A DNA stretch of 64,000 nt, from positions 186,001 through 250,000 of the forward strand of contig NZ_JACCDD010000005.1 of assembly GCF_013415115.1 (NCBI RefSeq). Reading direction: 5' to 3'. The notes under the pieces were generated by a model, which was not told the DNA's origin, searched no databases, and saw nothing but the letters and a program-made list of their open reading frames with translations. Shown here one piece after another: positions 1 to 9,915 of this stretch (positions are counted from its first letter, which is position 1; every line of letters begins with the position of its first letter). A program made the position numbers and the translations under genes. The stretch comes from Vreelandella zhaodongensis. GTDB taxonomy: Bacteria; Pseudomonadota; Gammaproteobacteria; Pseudomonadales; Halomonadaceae.

Positions 1-76
1 CCATTAATGCGTCATGCAGCGCCCGCAGCCCTGGGGCATGAACACCATCGTCATTGGAAAGCAGTAGTCGCCGCAT
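1..76 (-). CDS. surE: 5'/3'-nucleotidase SurE (partial, N-terminus only)
   Basis: Only the first 25 codons are in the window; the gene runs off the left edge. The visible start reads [17 protein letters not shown], which is the SurE N-terminus. The two adjacent Asp residues of SNDDG are the metal ligands of this survival-protein phosphatase family. An AAGGAGA ribosome site lies just upstream and overlaps the truD stop, so SurE is probably translated from the same message as truD, ispF, ispD and ftsB. This matches the usual gammaproteobacterial order. Confidence 0.9.
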   Translation of the reverse strand, partial: MRRLLLSNDDGVHAPGLRALHDALM

Positions 77-86
77 CAGCGTCTCC

Positions 87-1127
87 TTAATCAAAATCAG
101 GGTGGTGAATTAGCTCACTGATAACGGCCGTTGCAAAGCTTCCTCGCGGCAAGCCAAACGAGAGTAGCACGGCTTCTGGCTCCCAGGTCAGCTGCGGCGA
201 AATTAGTCGAGCACGCAACGCTCGGTGCGCCCTTTTCACGCCACTATCGACTAACCCTTTGCACAGCGTGGGATGGCGCTCCATCAGTTGCATTTCATAA
301 GGAGCTACCTGCAAAGCAGCATGCTCACCTACTCCCCAAAGCACCCCCGTTGGGTGGATATCAAGCTCCACCGCTCGCTCTAATAGGCGCTCATCTACCG
401 TATCAACCGTAAAAACGCTTTGAGTGCCCTCTAGCATTACCGTATCGCCCGCAACGGGCTGACGCCACGTACCATCACCCAAGCGCTCACTTAATAACTC
501 ATTAAACAAAAAGCTGCGGGCGGTGGAAAGCAGCATCCCTTGGCGATCATCGCGCTTGCGCCAGCCTTTGGCTAATAGCACTTGTGCACGCTGTAAATTG
601 CGCCCCTCACGTCCAAAGCGCTGGGGACCAAAATAATTGGGAATACCTTGGCGACAAAGCGCTTCCCAACGATCAACAAAACGCCCCCCCTGAAGCGCTT
701 CTCCACTAACCCGTAACGTGAAGTGGTTCGTACGATGAACACCGCGCTTTAGCTTTCGGGGGTGCCTCGCCTGCTCTAACACCGTAACACCCAATGCCGC
801 TAATGATGCGCCCAAATCGCTTGGCGCCTCACGACCGGGTAAATGAACACTCAACCACTGCCGCGTCACTGCTACGCGATCTTTCATGCCGGAATAGCCG
901 ATATCCCGCGGCGTTACACCACACAGTCGGCTAACGCTCTTGACCACATCCAGTGTGGTTTGATGGCGTTTTTCAAGCCGCAACCACAGATGTTCACCGT
1001 GATCTTCAGGCATAAAATCCAGCTGCTCATCGACAATAAAATCCTCTGGACGGGCTCGGTAACAACCCGGCTTAGGCGTACCAAACTCAGCGTCCAAGAA
1101 GCGCCGCCAAGCGGGTAAATTAGGCAT
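87..1127 (-). CDS. truD: tRNA pseudouridine(13) synthase TruD
   Basis: A protein of 346 residues that converts U13 of tRNA-Glu to pseudouridine. Motif [12 protein letters not shown] (around residues 78-88) contains the catalytic Asp (D83), and [10 protein letters not shown] is the second TruD signature. The reading frame is open to 1148, but the ATG at 1127 gives [10 protein letters not shown] and overlaps the ispF stop by 8 bases. That is typical translational coupling, whereas a start at 1148 would overlap by 29. The stop lies next to the surE ribosome site. Function is confident from the motifs and the syntenic order; the exact start is an inference. Confidence 0.93.
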   Translation of the reverse strand: MPNLPAWRRFLDAEFGTPKPGCYRARPEDFIVDEQLDFMPEDHGEHLWLRLEKRHQTTLDVVKSVSRLCGVTPRDIGYSGMKDRVAVTRQWLSVHLPGREAPSDLGASLAALGVTVLEQARHPRKLKRGVHRTNHFTLRVSGEALQGGRFVDRWEALCRQGIPNYFGPQRFGREGRNLQRAQVLLAKGWRKRDDRQGMLLSTARSFLFNELLSERLGDGTWRQPVAGDTVMLEGTQSVFTVDTVDERLLERAVELDIHPTGVLWGVGEHAALQVAPYEMQLMERHPTLCKGLVDSGVKRAHRALRARLISPQLTWEPEAVLLSFGLPRGSFATAVISELIHHPDFD

Positions 1128-1608
1128 GCAACGCCTCGTGCTGCTCAATCAGTACCACAGCTTCAGCTGCAATCCCTTCGCCTCGCCCGGTAAACCCAAG
1201 CCGCTCGGTCGTGGTCGCTTTAACATTCACCTGACCGAGACTAATACCTAAATCTTCTGAAATCACCTTGCGCATGGCTTCTATGTGCGGGGCCATTTTA
1301 GGGGCTTGTGCCATTAACGTGGCATCCAGGTTAATGACGCAAAACCCTTCTGCACGAACCAGCTGAACCACATGGCGCAGAAGAGCACGACTATCCGCCC
1401 CAGCCCATTCAGGGTCGGTATCGGGGAAATGCCGCCCGATATCGCCAAGCGCACAGGCACCCAGCAGTGCGTCACTGACAGCATGTAGTAATACATCGCC
1501 ATCCGAGTGGGCAATAAAGCCGTGCTCAAACGGCAACTTAACGCCACCAATCATCAAATGATCACCAGTGCCAAACCGGTGCACGTCAAATCCGTGGCCA
1601 ATTCGCAT
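1120..1608 (-). CDS. ispF: 2-C-methyl-D-erythritol 2,4-cyclodiphosphate synthase IspF
   Basis: A 162-residue enzyme of the MEP isoprenoid pathway. It cyclises CDP-methylerythritol 2-phosphate with release of CMP. The start [13 protein letters not shown] carries the metal-binding Asp8 and His10, and [20 protein letters not shown] is the family signature. The ATG at 1608 is chosen because AAGGAG lies about 7 bases upstream; a TTG six bases earlier is less likely. It follows ispD directly, with the ispF ribosome site next to the ispD stop. The two enzymes act two steps apart in the same pathway. Confidence 0.96.
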   Translation of the reverse strand: MRIGHGFDVHRFGTGDHLMIGGVKLPFEHGFIAHSDGDVLLHAVSDALLGACALGDIGRHFPDTDPEWAGADSRALLRHVVQLVRAEGFCVINLDATLMAQAPKMAPHIEAMRKVISEDLGISLGQVNVKATTTERLGFTGRGEGIAAEAVVLIEQHEALHA

Positions 1609-1620
1609 TAACAACTCCTT

Positions 1621-2331
1621 TCAGAGACTTGTGCCAGAGCCTTGGGCCGCTTGTGAAGCCATGATTGCGGCAGCAAGGGCAAGGTCATCGGGGTGGGTTA
1701 TCTTGAGATTATCACGCCGTCCGCTAACTAATCTTGGCGCTTCACCCAGCGCTTCAACTGCTGACGCTTCATCCGTCACAACGCGCTGATGATCGACTGC
1801 ATGCTCAAGCGCCTGGCGCAACAAGGCATAGCGAAAGCCTTGTGGCGTTAACGCATGCCATAAACCGTCTCGTGACTCTGTTGCAGTACTCAACTGTTCA
1901 GCATTAGCGCGCTTCATGGTATCAGCCACTGGCATGGCTAAGAGCGCACCACTTGGGTGCTCATTAGCCGCATGGAGAAGTGCTAATAAGTCAGCCGATG
2001 TGACGCAAGGCCGCGCAACATCATGCACGATCACTACATCATCTTGTTGGGCTGTTATCGACTTAAGCGCGTTTAAAACGCTGTCCATCCGCTCAGCACC
2101 ACCAGAGACACGTTGCCAATTCGCAAAAGGCACCCATGCTGAACTGAACCAGCAGTCATCATTATCTAAACACAATACAAGGTGTGCCGTGGGGAAGGCA
2201 GCGTAAAGCCGGCTAAGGGTATGGGCCAAAATGGGCTGCTCTCCCAACGCCAAGTACTGCTTAGGCTTAGTGGCTCCCATGCGCTTACCCTGCCCAGCAG
2301 CGGGAACGATAAGCCATAACGTGTTACTCAT
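1621..2331 (-). CDS. ispD: 2-C-methyl-D-erythritol 4-phosphate cytidylyltransferase IspD
   Basis: A 236-residue nucleotidyltransferase that makes CDP-methylerythritol from MEP and CTP. The N-terminal loop VPAAGQGKRMGATKPKQYL is the CTP-binding signature, and VHDVARPC near residue 105 is the second conserved block. The ATG overlaps the ftsB stop by 4 bases (ATGA), so the two are translationally coupled. The family is usually 225-240 residues, so the protein is complete. Confidence 0.96.
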   Translation of the reverse strand: MSNTLWLIVPAAGQGKRMGATKPKQYLALGEQPILAHTLSRLYAAFPTAHLVLCLDNDDCWFSSAWVPFANWQRVSGGAERMDSVLNALKSITAQQDDVVIVHDVARPCVTSADLLALLHAANEHPSGALLAMPVADTMKRANAEQLSTATESRDGLWHALTPQGFRYALLRQALEHAVDHQRVVTDEASAVEALGEAPRLVSGRRDNLKITHPDDLALAAAIMASQAAQGSGTSL

Positions 2332-2681
2332 TCATTACTGCCCTTGCTCGGCAACCCTGGTTGGGTCACTAATCCGGCATTAATGCCCAGCAACTCGGTT
2401 TCAATCGCCACGCCCGGCACCCAGAAAAACTGTTCATCACTGCGCACCATGCCCATATCACTACGCGCGCGTTCTTCGATGGCATCCAAGCCCGTTTTTA
2501 AGTCAGTGACTTCTGCGGCTAGTCGAGCATTACGCTCGCGCATAGGCACATTGGCAGCCTCTTGAACGGCAACGCGTTCCTCTACCAGCTGCAAGTCTTG
2601 CCAGCCACCATTGCCGAACCAAAGCTGATAATTGAGAACCCCCAAGACGGCAAGCAGTGCAGCCATCAGCAATTTGTGCAT
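2328..2681 (-). CDS. ftsB: Cell division protein FtsB
   Basis: A 117-residue bitopic division protein. It has a short cytoplasmic start, one membrane segment (about residues 4-22), then a coiled coil (VEERVAVQEAANVPMRERNARL and following). FtsB joins FtsL and FtsQ at the division septum. The ATG at 2681 is preferred over a GTG three bases earlier because an AAGGAG lies about 7 bases upstream. In many gammaproteobacteria eno lies directly upstream; here an acetyltransferase-like gene is found instead, and about 88 bases separate them. Confidence 0.9.
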   Translation of the reverse strand: MHKLLMAALLAVLGVLNYQLWFGNGGWQDLQLVEERVAVQEAANVPMRERNARLAAEVTDLKTGLDAIEERARSDMGMVRSDEQFFWVPGVAIETELLGINAGLVTQPGLPSKGSNE

Positions 2682-2769
2682 CACCGCACTCCTTTTTAGC
2701 GCTGAACGGTACGTATTATGCCACTAAGGGCCATGTCCAGCGAACCACACCTTATGCATAAATAGTGCA

Positions 2770-3918
2770 TTATTTAAACGGTAGTGCCTCGTTCGCCGCC
2801 TCACGGTACGCCCTAATATGCAGGCCTTCCTCCTGACAGAATTGAGCAACGCCTGCAGCTAAACCAGGATGCTCAAGGTAATGCAGCGAGCGTACCCGCT
2901 GTGGAGCGAACCCTCGCACCAGCTTGTGCTCACCTTGGGTACCAGGATCAAACAGACAAAGCTTATTTTCTAAGCAGTATTCAATTCCCTGGTAATAACA
3001 TGCTTCGAAATGAAGGCAGTCAGCGACGACCTCACTCCCCCAATAACGCCCATAAAGCGTGTTTTCACCTCGAAAATACAGCGCCGCTGCAACCGGCTGA
3101 CCATGCAATAGCGCCTGAACTAAAACAAGCGCATCGCGCATGGTATGGCGCAAGTGCTCAAAAAAAGCACTATTTAGGTACGGTGGTCGTCCCCGCTCAT
3201 GGTAGGTGATCGTGTAGCAGCGGTAGAAGTGTGCCATTGCTTCCTGGGTGATCATATCTCCCTCTAAGCAGCTCAGGGTAAAGCCCTGCTCGGCGACCAA
3301 ACGACGCTCACGCTTGATCATCTTGCGGCGTTTCGACGTAAGGCTCGCCAAAAAACCATCAAAATTACCAAATGCGCGGTCCCGCCACTGAAATTGAACA
3401 CCTTCTCGAGCAATTAACTCTGGAAACTGACGCTGCCAGGCATCCACTTCGCCATCTTGCGCAAACAGTAGATGCCAGCTTGAAAGCCTGTGCTCTTCAC
3501 AGTGAGCTTGCCAGGCAGCGGCTAGCACACCGCGCACATCGTCTGCATCGGCACTCTCAGCGATCAAGGTGCGTGTGCCAGGAACAGGCGTGAACGGAAT
3601 GGCACTTAGTGCTTTTGGGTAATAGTGACCGCCTGCGCGCTCCAATGCATCAGCCCACCCCCAATCAAACACGTACTCGCCGTAGGAATGATGCTTTCGA
3701 TACATGGGCAACGCGCCCACTAAGCAGTCATCTTGCCATACACTGAGATGACAAGGCTCCCATCCTGTGGCACTGCTGACAGAGCCGCTGCTCTCTAACG
3801 CCAATAAAAATGCATGGCGTAAAAACGGCTGATCATTGCTGACCAAGGCGTCCCATTGGTTAGCAGCCACCGCATCGATAGCGGGTAGCATAACGCATGA
3901 CAGCGAGCGTGAAAGCAT
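2770..3918 (-). CDS. FemAB-like GNAT family N-acyltransferase (DUF482/COG3146)
   Basis: A 382-residue protein resembling the DUF482 (PF04339) branch of GNAT-fold, FemAB-like proteins. Recognisable blocks are SYGEYVFDWGWADALERAGG, YYPKALSAIPFTPVPG, LTSKRRKMIKRERR, and a C-terminal YWGSEVVADCLHFEACYYQG / FDPGTQGEHKLVRGF. The last two form the acyl-CoA-type fold of this family. The acceptor substrate of the family is not established. The ATG at 3918 has a GGGAGG site 4 bases upstream. It is oriented towards ftsB and could be co-transcribed with it, since no clear terminator lies in the 88-base gap. Confidence 0.82.
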   Translation of the reverse strand: MLSRSLSCVMLPAIDAVAANQWDALVSNDQPFLRHAFLLALESSGSVSSATGWEPCHLSVWQDDCLVGALPMYRKHHSYGEYVFDWGWADALERAGGHYYPKALSAIPFTPVPGTRTLIAESADADDVRGVLAAAWQAHCEEHRLSSWHLLFAQDGEVDAWQRQFPELIAREGVQFQWRDRAFGNFDGFLASLTSKRRKMIKRERRLVAEQGFTLSCLEGDMITQEAMAHFYRCYTITYHERGRPPYLNSAFFEHLRHTMRDALVLVQALLHGQPVAAALYFRGENTLYGRYWGSEVVADCLHFEACYYQGIEYCLENKLCLFDPGTQGEHKLVRGFAPQRVRSLHYLEHPGLAAGVAQFCQEEGLHIRAYREAANEALPFK

Positions 3919-4078
3919 GATGCCTCCCTGGGCAGATCAGCAAGAAATCAGTGAACGACCTTACCACTAACGGTGGCCACTAGCGCTCTGTATACACTGT
4001 CATTTCTGTTCAGAGTGCGGTATTCAAGCGATGATATCGTGATCCCATTGTCCTAACGAACTGACCAAAGGAGCCGCT

Positions 4079-5434
4079 ATGAAACGCGATTTAACGCGCC
4101 TATTTCACACCCAGCGTCACGCAGCTAGCCAGGCACCGTTCCCCACGCTTGGCACCCGTCGAGAGCGCCTGACACGTCTTGCGCGAATGACCAAGCAGCA
4201 TCAGAAAGCCATCGTACGCGCTATTCAAGCCGACTTTGGTAAACGTAGCGAAACAGAAATACGTCTAGCGGAAATCAGCGCCGTATTACAGGCCGCTCGT
4301 TACGCACGTTGGCATCTTTGGCACTGGATGCGACCACGCCGCGCCGCTATGCCGTGGCGCTTATGGCCCGCCCGCGCGCGCATTGCCCCTCAGCCACTTG
4401 GCGTAGTCGGCGTTATGTCGCCCTGGAACTACCCGTGGAGCCTAGCGCTGATGCCTGCTATCGATGCTTTCGCAGCGGGCAATAGCGTCATGATCAAGCC
4501 GAGTGAGTACGCCCCTAATACCAGCGCCCTCCTGGCCAAACTGGTGCCACAGTATTTCACCGATGAAGAGCTGTGTGTTGTTGAAGGCGGCCCAGAGGTA
4601 GCAAAAGCATTCAGCGCACTGCCCTTTGATCATTTAGTGTTCACCGGCTCAACTCAAGTGGGGCGTCAAGTAGCACTTGCCGCTGCCGAACAACTAACGC
4701 CGGTGACACTTGAGCTGGGTGGTAAATCCCCAGCCATTGTGGCCGGAGATGCCGACCTGGATCGCGCGGCCGCCTCTATTATTTTCGGCAAGGGAATGAA
4801 CGCTGGACAGACCTGTATTGCACCCGATTATGTGCTCGTGGAAAGCCGCCTTCTGGAAGCGCTTATCCAGGCGCTCAGCCGAGCCATTGAACAACAGCGA
4901 CCCAGCGACAAAGAGGTCACTGGCTTCGTCAGCCCCCAGCACCAGCAACGAAGCGAGCGATTATTAGCGCAAGCAAGAGATCATGGCTGTCGTGTCATTG
5001 ATGCCGGTCATCACGCACCTGCGCTGGTCATTGACCCAACCCAAGACCTTGAAGTGATGCGTGAGGAAATTTTTGGCCGTGCACTACCGCTTATCAGCGT
5101 TAAACATATCGACGACGCTATCGCCTTCGTTAACGCCCGGCCACACCCTCTGGCGCTCTATGCCTTCACCGACGATAAATTGCTTCAGAAGACTTTTCGC
5201 CACACCACGCGTTCGGGCGCGCTGGTATTTAACGAAACACTGCTGCATCACGCCGTTCCCTCACTGCCTTTTGGCGGTGTTGGCGAAAGTGGGACAGGCG
5301 CTTATCACGGCCGCCACGGCTTCGAGCGTTTCAGCCATTTGCGGGGCATTTTCTACCAGTCAAAACAATCCTCTAGCTCGCTGATAAGGCCGCCTTACAA
5401 ACGCTGGTTATTAAAATTACTAAGGCTTGGCTAA
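4079..5434 (+). CDS. Coniferyl aldehyde dehydrogenase-like ALDH
   Basis: A 451-residue NAD(P)-dependent aldehyde dehydrogenase. It has the short-length layout and C-terminal FxxxRPPY-like tail (SSSLIRPPYKRW) of the coniferyl-aldehyde/fatty-aldehyde branch. Catalytic Cys246 lies in GQTCIAPDY and general-base Glu212 in LELGGKSP; MSPWNYPW and TGSTQVGR are the nucleotide-binding motifs. AAAGGAG stands 5 bases before the ATG. It is divergent from the GNAT gene across 160 bases. The true substrate may be an aromatic or a medium-chain aldehyde; the sequence does not decide. Confidence 0.88.
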   Translation: MKRDLTRLFHTQRHAASQAPFPTLGTRRERLTRLARMTKQHQKAIVRAIQADFGKRSETEIRLAEISAVLQAARYARWHLWHWMRPRRAAMPWRLWPARARIAPQPLGVVGVMSPWNYPWSLALMPAIDAFAAGNSVMIKPSEYAPNTSALLAKLVPQYFTDEELCVVEGGPEVAKAFSALPFDHLVFTGSTQVGRQVALAAAEQLTPVTLELGGKSPAIVAGDADLDRAAASIIFGKGMNAGQTCIAPDYVLVESRLLEALIQALSRAIEQQRPSDKEVTGFVSPQHQQRSERLLAQARDHGCRVIDAGHHAPALVIDPTQDLEVMREEIFGRALPLISVKHIDDAIAFVNARPHPLALYAFTDDKLLQKTFRHTTRSGALVFNETLLHHAVPSLPFGGVGESGTGAYHGRHGFERFSHLRGIFYQSKQSSSSLIRPPYKRWLLKLLRLG

Positions 5435-5527
5435 AGCTTATTCATAAATACCCGATAATTATTACTATTCGCCAATTAATTACCTAGTTGAGCGTACTTT
5501 TGAACGAATTATTTTTTGGGACGCACA

Positions 5528-8140
5528 ATGCAAGCCGCAGACTTTCCTGAGAATGAACACCAGCGCTTGGCGGCATTGCACGCTCTCCAGGTACTTGATA
5601 CTCCCGCTGACGAAGCGTTTGACCGTATCACTCAGCTTGCTTGCGACCTTTTTGACCTGCCTATTGCGTTAGTTTCCTTAGTCGATGCAGAACGGCAGTG
5701 GTTTAAATCCCATCAAGGGCTGACAGCTAGCGAAACCTGCCGAGAGCTCTCGTTCTGTGCCCATGCAGTGGCAATTAACGACATGCTAGTTGTCGAAGAA
5801 ACGCTTAACGACTTGCGCTTTACAGACAGCCCGCTCGTCACAGGACCACCGCGCATTCGCTTTTATGCTGGGCAGCCACTACAGCTGGCTGAAGGTTTGC
5901 CAGTCGGTACGCTGTGTTTAATTGATCGTAAACCGCGCTTATTTAGTCAGCGTGACCGAGCCATCTTAAAAAGCTTAGCGAGGCAAGTAGAAGAGTTACT
6001 TCGCCAGCATCAAATGCGTAGAGCCTTAGCGCAAACTACGCGTCGCTACGAGGCGCTGTTTAACGAAAGCGCCACCGGCATCGTACGTATTGACCGCTCA
6101 GGTAGCGTGCTGAGCATCAACCCTTTTGCACTAACAATGCTGGGGTACCAGCAGCAGGAAGTGGTCGGTAACAATGTGGCCATGTTTACGCCCAACACGA
6201 TAAGTGCTCACCATGACAGCTTTCTTGCTAACTTTTTGGCGGGCAGCGAACCCAAGGTGATTGGTCGAGGCCGAGAGGTAGAGGCGCTACACAAAGACGG
6301 CCATTTAATCCCCGTCCATCTTGCCGTCAACGCCATTCATAATGAGCAGGGAGATGTTGCTGAGTTTTTGGGCATTTTGACCAACTTAACCGAGGTTTAT
6401 AATGCCACCCAGCAAATTCATAAAGAACAAAGCCTGCTTAAAGTGCTTCATCAGGGCATTACAGACTACCAAGCACTAATGTCGGTTGAGCAGCTATGGA
6501 CGTTTTTAATGGAAGCGCTGCGAGAGCTCACCGACAGTGATTACGCTATTATTGGGGAAGTGCTGCCAACCGACACCACCAATGCACTCAAAATACACGC
6601 TATCACTGACCTTTCATGGAGCGATGAGTCCAGGCATCTGATGGAGCGTTTACGCAGCGGCGATATGACGCTTACCAACCCCAACTCACTTTTAGGGCGC
6701 GTCTTTGCCCATGGCGATGTCATTATGACTAACGACGTTTATCGCCATACCAAGCGCGGCGGTTTCCCTCCGGGACATCCACGTTTAGACAATTACTTGG
6801 GCGTTCCTATTTTCAGCGGTGACGGCCTTATCGGCATGTTTGCTATTGCGAACAGTAAACAGCCCTTAAACCAGGCCCTTTTAGACTGGCTTCAACCTTT
6901 TACTGACACCTGTGCACTGCTCATTAATCTCTACCGCCAGATGGCCGAGCGTGAGCAAGTCACTTACGATTTGGCAACCGCCCGGGACCAGGCAGAGCAA
7001 GCCAACAAAGCAAAAAGCGAGTTTCTCTCTTCGATGAGCCACGAGTTGCGCACACCGCTTAATGCGATTATCGGCTTTGCTCAGCTACTTGCAAAAGGCC
7101 GACGCGACCCACTGAGTGAAAAGCAGCAGCGTCAAGTGGGGCAAATCGAGAAAAGTGGTCAACACCTGTTAAGCCTGATCAATGAGGTGCTGGACTTAGC
7201 GAAGATCGAAGCGGGTCACATGACGCTTTCGCTAGAACCTATGCTAATTGAAAACGTATTAGATGATGCCTGCACAACGCTAGAAGCCAACATTGGCGCA
7301 GCCAATATTACGCTGACGCGTGACTCATTGTCGCCACCCTGCATGGTGATGGCAGATTACACCCGGGTAAAACAAGTACTGCTCAACTTGCTTTCCAACG
7401 CGATTAAATACAATAGAGAAAACGGCACCATCCACGTCAATATTGAGCCGACCGGTAACGAGCTAAAGGTTAGCGTCATCGATTCAGGTCATGGCATTGC
7501 GCCAGAGCGCCAGCACGAGCTTTTTGAACCGTTTAACCGTTTGGATGCAGAACACGGGCCGATCGAAGGCACTGGCATTGGCTTGGCCATCACTCGTGAG
7601 CTGGTAGAGAGGATGAAGGGGCAGCTCGGTGTTGATAGTCAACCGAGTAAAGGCTCTACCTTTTGGTTTACGCTCCCTATTACCGAACACCTCGGTGAAC
7701 ACGAGCCACCATCTCACCGCAGCGCCATGGGCGCCACAGGGGATTCTCAGCGCGCATTTAACCTTCTTTATGTTGAAGATAACCCAGCTAACCAGCGGCT
7801 TATGGAAGATATTATCGATGACTTTCCTTCCGTACAGTTGCGGGTTGTGGCGAGCGCCGAGCTCGGCTTGGAGATCATGCGGCACTCACCGCCTGATCTT
7901 GTTTTAATGGATATCCATTTACCTGGCATAAATGGTTTCCAGGCGCTCGATATTATGCACAACGACTCAATACTAAAAGATATCGACGTGATTGCCTTAT
8001 CTGCCAATGCGATGGAGCGTGATTTACATCATGGGTTGGCGGCAGGGTTTGCGGACTATCTCACTAAACCTATCGATATTGATAAATTGACCGCATTACT
8101 TAAGCGCTTTATTACCACTGCACCAAGGACGGCGCCATGA
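5528..8140 (+). CDS. Hybrid sensor histidine kinase (GAF-PAS-GAF-HisKA-HATPase-REC)
   Basis: An 870-residue soluble hybrid kinase without membrane segments. In order: a GAF domain (about 15-155), a PAS domain (about 170-290, YEALFNESATGIVRIDRSG), a second GAF (about 310-465), HisKA with the phospho-acceptor His505 in SSMSHELRTPLNAI, an HATPase with GTGIGLAITRELVERM, and a receiver domain with Asp795 in LVLMDIHLPG. The sensed signal is cytoplasmic but unknown. The ATG at 5528 is preferred over a TTG twelve bases earlier; the ribosome site is weak either way. Its stop overlaps the next gene by ATGA, so kinase and REC-GGDEF-EAL protein are probably one signalling pair. Confidence 0.9.
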   Translation: MQAADFPENEHQRLAALHALQVLDTPADEAFDRITQLACDLFDLPIALVSLVDAERQWFKSHQGLTASETCRELSFCAHAVAINDMLVVEETLNDLRFTDSPLVTGPPRIRFYAGQPLQLAEGLPVGTLCLIDRKPRLFSQRDRAILKSLARQVEELLRQHQMRRALAQTTRRYEALFNESATGIVRIDRSGSVLSINPFALTMLGYQQQEVVGNNVAMFTPNTISAHHDSFLANFLAGSEPKVIGRGREVEALHKDGHLIPVHLAVNAIHNEQGDVAEFLGILTNLTEVYNATQQIHKEQSLLKVLHQGITDYQALMSVEQLWTFLMEALRELTDSDYAIIGEVLPTDTTNALKIHAITDLSWSDESRHLMERLRSGDMTLTNPNSLLGRVFAHGDVIMTNDVYRHTKRGGFPPGHPRLDNYLGVPIFSGDGLIGMFAIANSKQPLNQALLDWLQPFTDTCALLINLYRQMAEREQVTYDLATARDQAEQANKAKSEFLSSMSHELRTPLNAIIGFAQLLAKGRRDPLSEKQQRQVGQIEKSGQHLLSLINEVLDLAKIEAGHMTLSLEPMLIENVLDDACTTLEANIGAANITLTRDSLSPPCMVMADYTRVKQVLLNLLSNAIKYNRENGTIHVNIEPTGNELKVSVIDSGHGIAPERQHELFEPFNRLDAEHGPIEGTGIGLAITRELVERMKGQLGVDSQPSKGSTFWFTLPITEHLGEHEPPSHRSAMGATGDSQRAFNLLYVEDNPANQRLMEDIIDDFPSVQLRVVASAELGLEIMRHSPPDLVLMDIHLPGINGFQALDIMHNDSILKDIDVIALSANAMERDLHHGLAAGFADYLTKPIDIDKLTALLKRFITTAPRTAP

Positions 8141-9915
8141 GTCTTACCCATAAACACCTCCTTGTAGTGGATGACAACCGCACTAATGTAGACCTATTGC
8201 TTGACCTGCTGGATGATCATGGTTTTGAAAATGTCCTCGGCTTAAGCGACCCTCGTAAAGTACTCGCGCATTGTAAGCAAACGCTACCGGATCTGATACT
8301 CCTTGATATTCGTATGCCCTATATGGACGGATACGCTGTCATCGCCCAGTTGCAGGAACAATTTGCCCACCGCATACCGCCAATCATCGTGCTCACTGCT
8401 CAAATTGATGATAAAACACGTCATCGATCGCTTGATATGGGCGTTCGCGACTTCGTCACTAAACCGTTCAAACATGACGAAGTGTTACAGCGCATCCGCA
8501 ATACGCTAAACGTTGAGCACCGTTATCAAGTCCGCAATCAGCAGGCAGACACACTTGAGCGCATGGTGGCAAAGCGCACTAAAGAGCTAGACCGCCAGTC
8601 TCGTACCGATCCAATTACCCAGCTGGCTAATCGCCGCGCACTCACACAAATGCTTCGTGAAGCGGCAATGCGCGGCACGGGGACAGGCTTACTCTTCATT
8701 GCCCTAGACCACCTAGACGACGTCATTAAGCTGCATGGCTACGGCGTCGCTGATAGATTGATGGTTCATATCAGCCGTAAGCTTTCAGCCAAGCTCAGCA
8801 AGTCATGCCAAATAGGCTTGTGGGGGGGCAGCGAGATATTAGTCATTACAGACCACGCTGATCTCGAGGCGTTAAGGCACTCTGCTGCGCAGTTGTTGAG
8901 CTGCTTCGAGGACGACCAAGCGCTGGGAGACTTACTATTGCCCCTCAATGCCCGCATTGGTATTAGCTGGGCGGATGCCTATTTCGACATCGAACGCCTT
9001 GTCCATATGGCTGCCCTGGCGCTACCGCAGAGCGGCACGTTGCGCGTTCAATGCTATAACGAAACGCTAGAAGCACGGCAACGCCACCGTTTAAACCTCC
9101 AACAAGCGATTCGAAACGCTACCGATCGTGGCGAGATGTCGATAGCATTCCAGCCTAAGGTTTCGCTGGTAACCCAGCGCGTCATCGGTGCTGAAGCACT
9201 CCTACGCTGGCACCACCCTGAGCTAGGCAATATTTCACCAGCGGACTTTATTCCCCTAGCGGAAGCAAGTGGTGATATTCTGTCTATTGGTGAGTGGGTG
9301 CTTGAGAAAACAATGCAGTACATCTTGGAGTGGCGTGCAAAAGGTTTGCTAGACGATCACTTCCATATTGCAGTGAATGTGGCAGCGCGCCAATTGGCAC
9401 GCAAAGACTTTGCCCAAACGTTGCTTGCCAAGCTGGCTGAATACGACATTCCTGCACGTTTTTTCGCATTAGAAGTCACCGAATCAGGCTTATTAAGTGA
9501 TATGCACAATGCACGCACGCAGCTAGCTCAACTTGCCGAGATGAGCATTGCTGTTGCGATTGACGACTTTGGCACTGGGCACTCTTCGCTTGCCTATGTT
9601 AAAACGCTACCCTTCTCCACTCTGAAAATAGATCGTGCCTTTGTCATGGATTTAGAGTACGACGCGGTAGATCGGCATTTAGCCCTTACGATTACCCAGC
9701 TTGCTCATGCGGTTGGATGCGACGTAGTGGCAGAAGGCATTGAAACACCTGCACAGGCAGACTACTTACGTTCTATTGGCTGTGAAGCGGCGCAAGGGTA
9801 TTACTATGCCCGTCCGCTAACCGCCGACGCTTTTTTTACGTGGTGCAACGAATGGGCACCCAACGCTCAAAAAACTATTGCCAGGGAGCTTGTTGATGGC
9901 GCACGACCTGCTTGA
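8137..9915 (+). CDS. Response regulator with degenerate GGDEF and intact EAL domains
   Basis: A 592-residue REC-GGDEF-EAL protein. The receiver has VVDDNRTN and phospho-acceptor Asp57 ([10 protein letters not shown]). The central domain begins [14 protein letters not shown], but its active-site loop reads GGSEI (residues 230-234) instead of GG[D/E]EF, so cyclase activity is doubtful. The EAL domain keeps EALLRWHHP (353-361), [26 protein letters not shown] and [10 protein letters not shown], so it is probably an active c-di-GMP phosphodiesterase. It starts inside the kinase stop codon (ATGA) and hexR begins within its last 20 bases. The role (lowering c-di-GMP on a signal from the upstream kinase) is an inference. 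Confidence 0.9.
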   Translation: MSLTHKHLLVVDDNRTNVDLLLDLLDDHGFENVLGLSDPRKVLAHCKQTLPDLILLDIRMPYMDGYAVIAQLQEQFAHRIPPIIVLTAQIDDKTRHRSLDMGVRDFVTKPFKHDEVLQRIRNTLNVEHRYQVRNQQADTLERMVAKRTKELDRQSRTDPITQLANRRALTQMLREAAMRGTGTGLLFIALDHLDDVIKLHGYGVADRLMVHISRKLSAKLSKSCQIGLWGGSEILVITDHADLEALRHSAAQLLSCFEDDQALGDLLLPLNARIGISWADAYFDIERLVHMAALALPQSGTLRVQCYNETLEARQRHRLNLQQAIRNATDRGEMSIAFQPKVSLVTQRVIGAEALLRWHHPELGNISPADFIPLAEASGDILSIGEWVLEKTMQYILEWRAKGLLDDHFHIAVNVAARQLARKDFAQTLLAKLAEYDIPARFFALEVTESGLLSDMHNARTQLAQLAEMSIAVAIDDFGTGHSSLAYVKTLPFSTLKIDRAFVMDLEYDAVDRHLALTITQLAHAVGCDVVAEGIETPAQADYLRSIGCEAAQGYYYARPLTADAFFTWCNEWAPNAQKTIARELVDGARPA

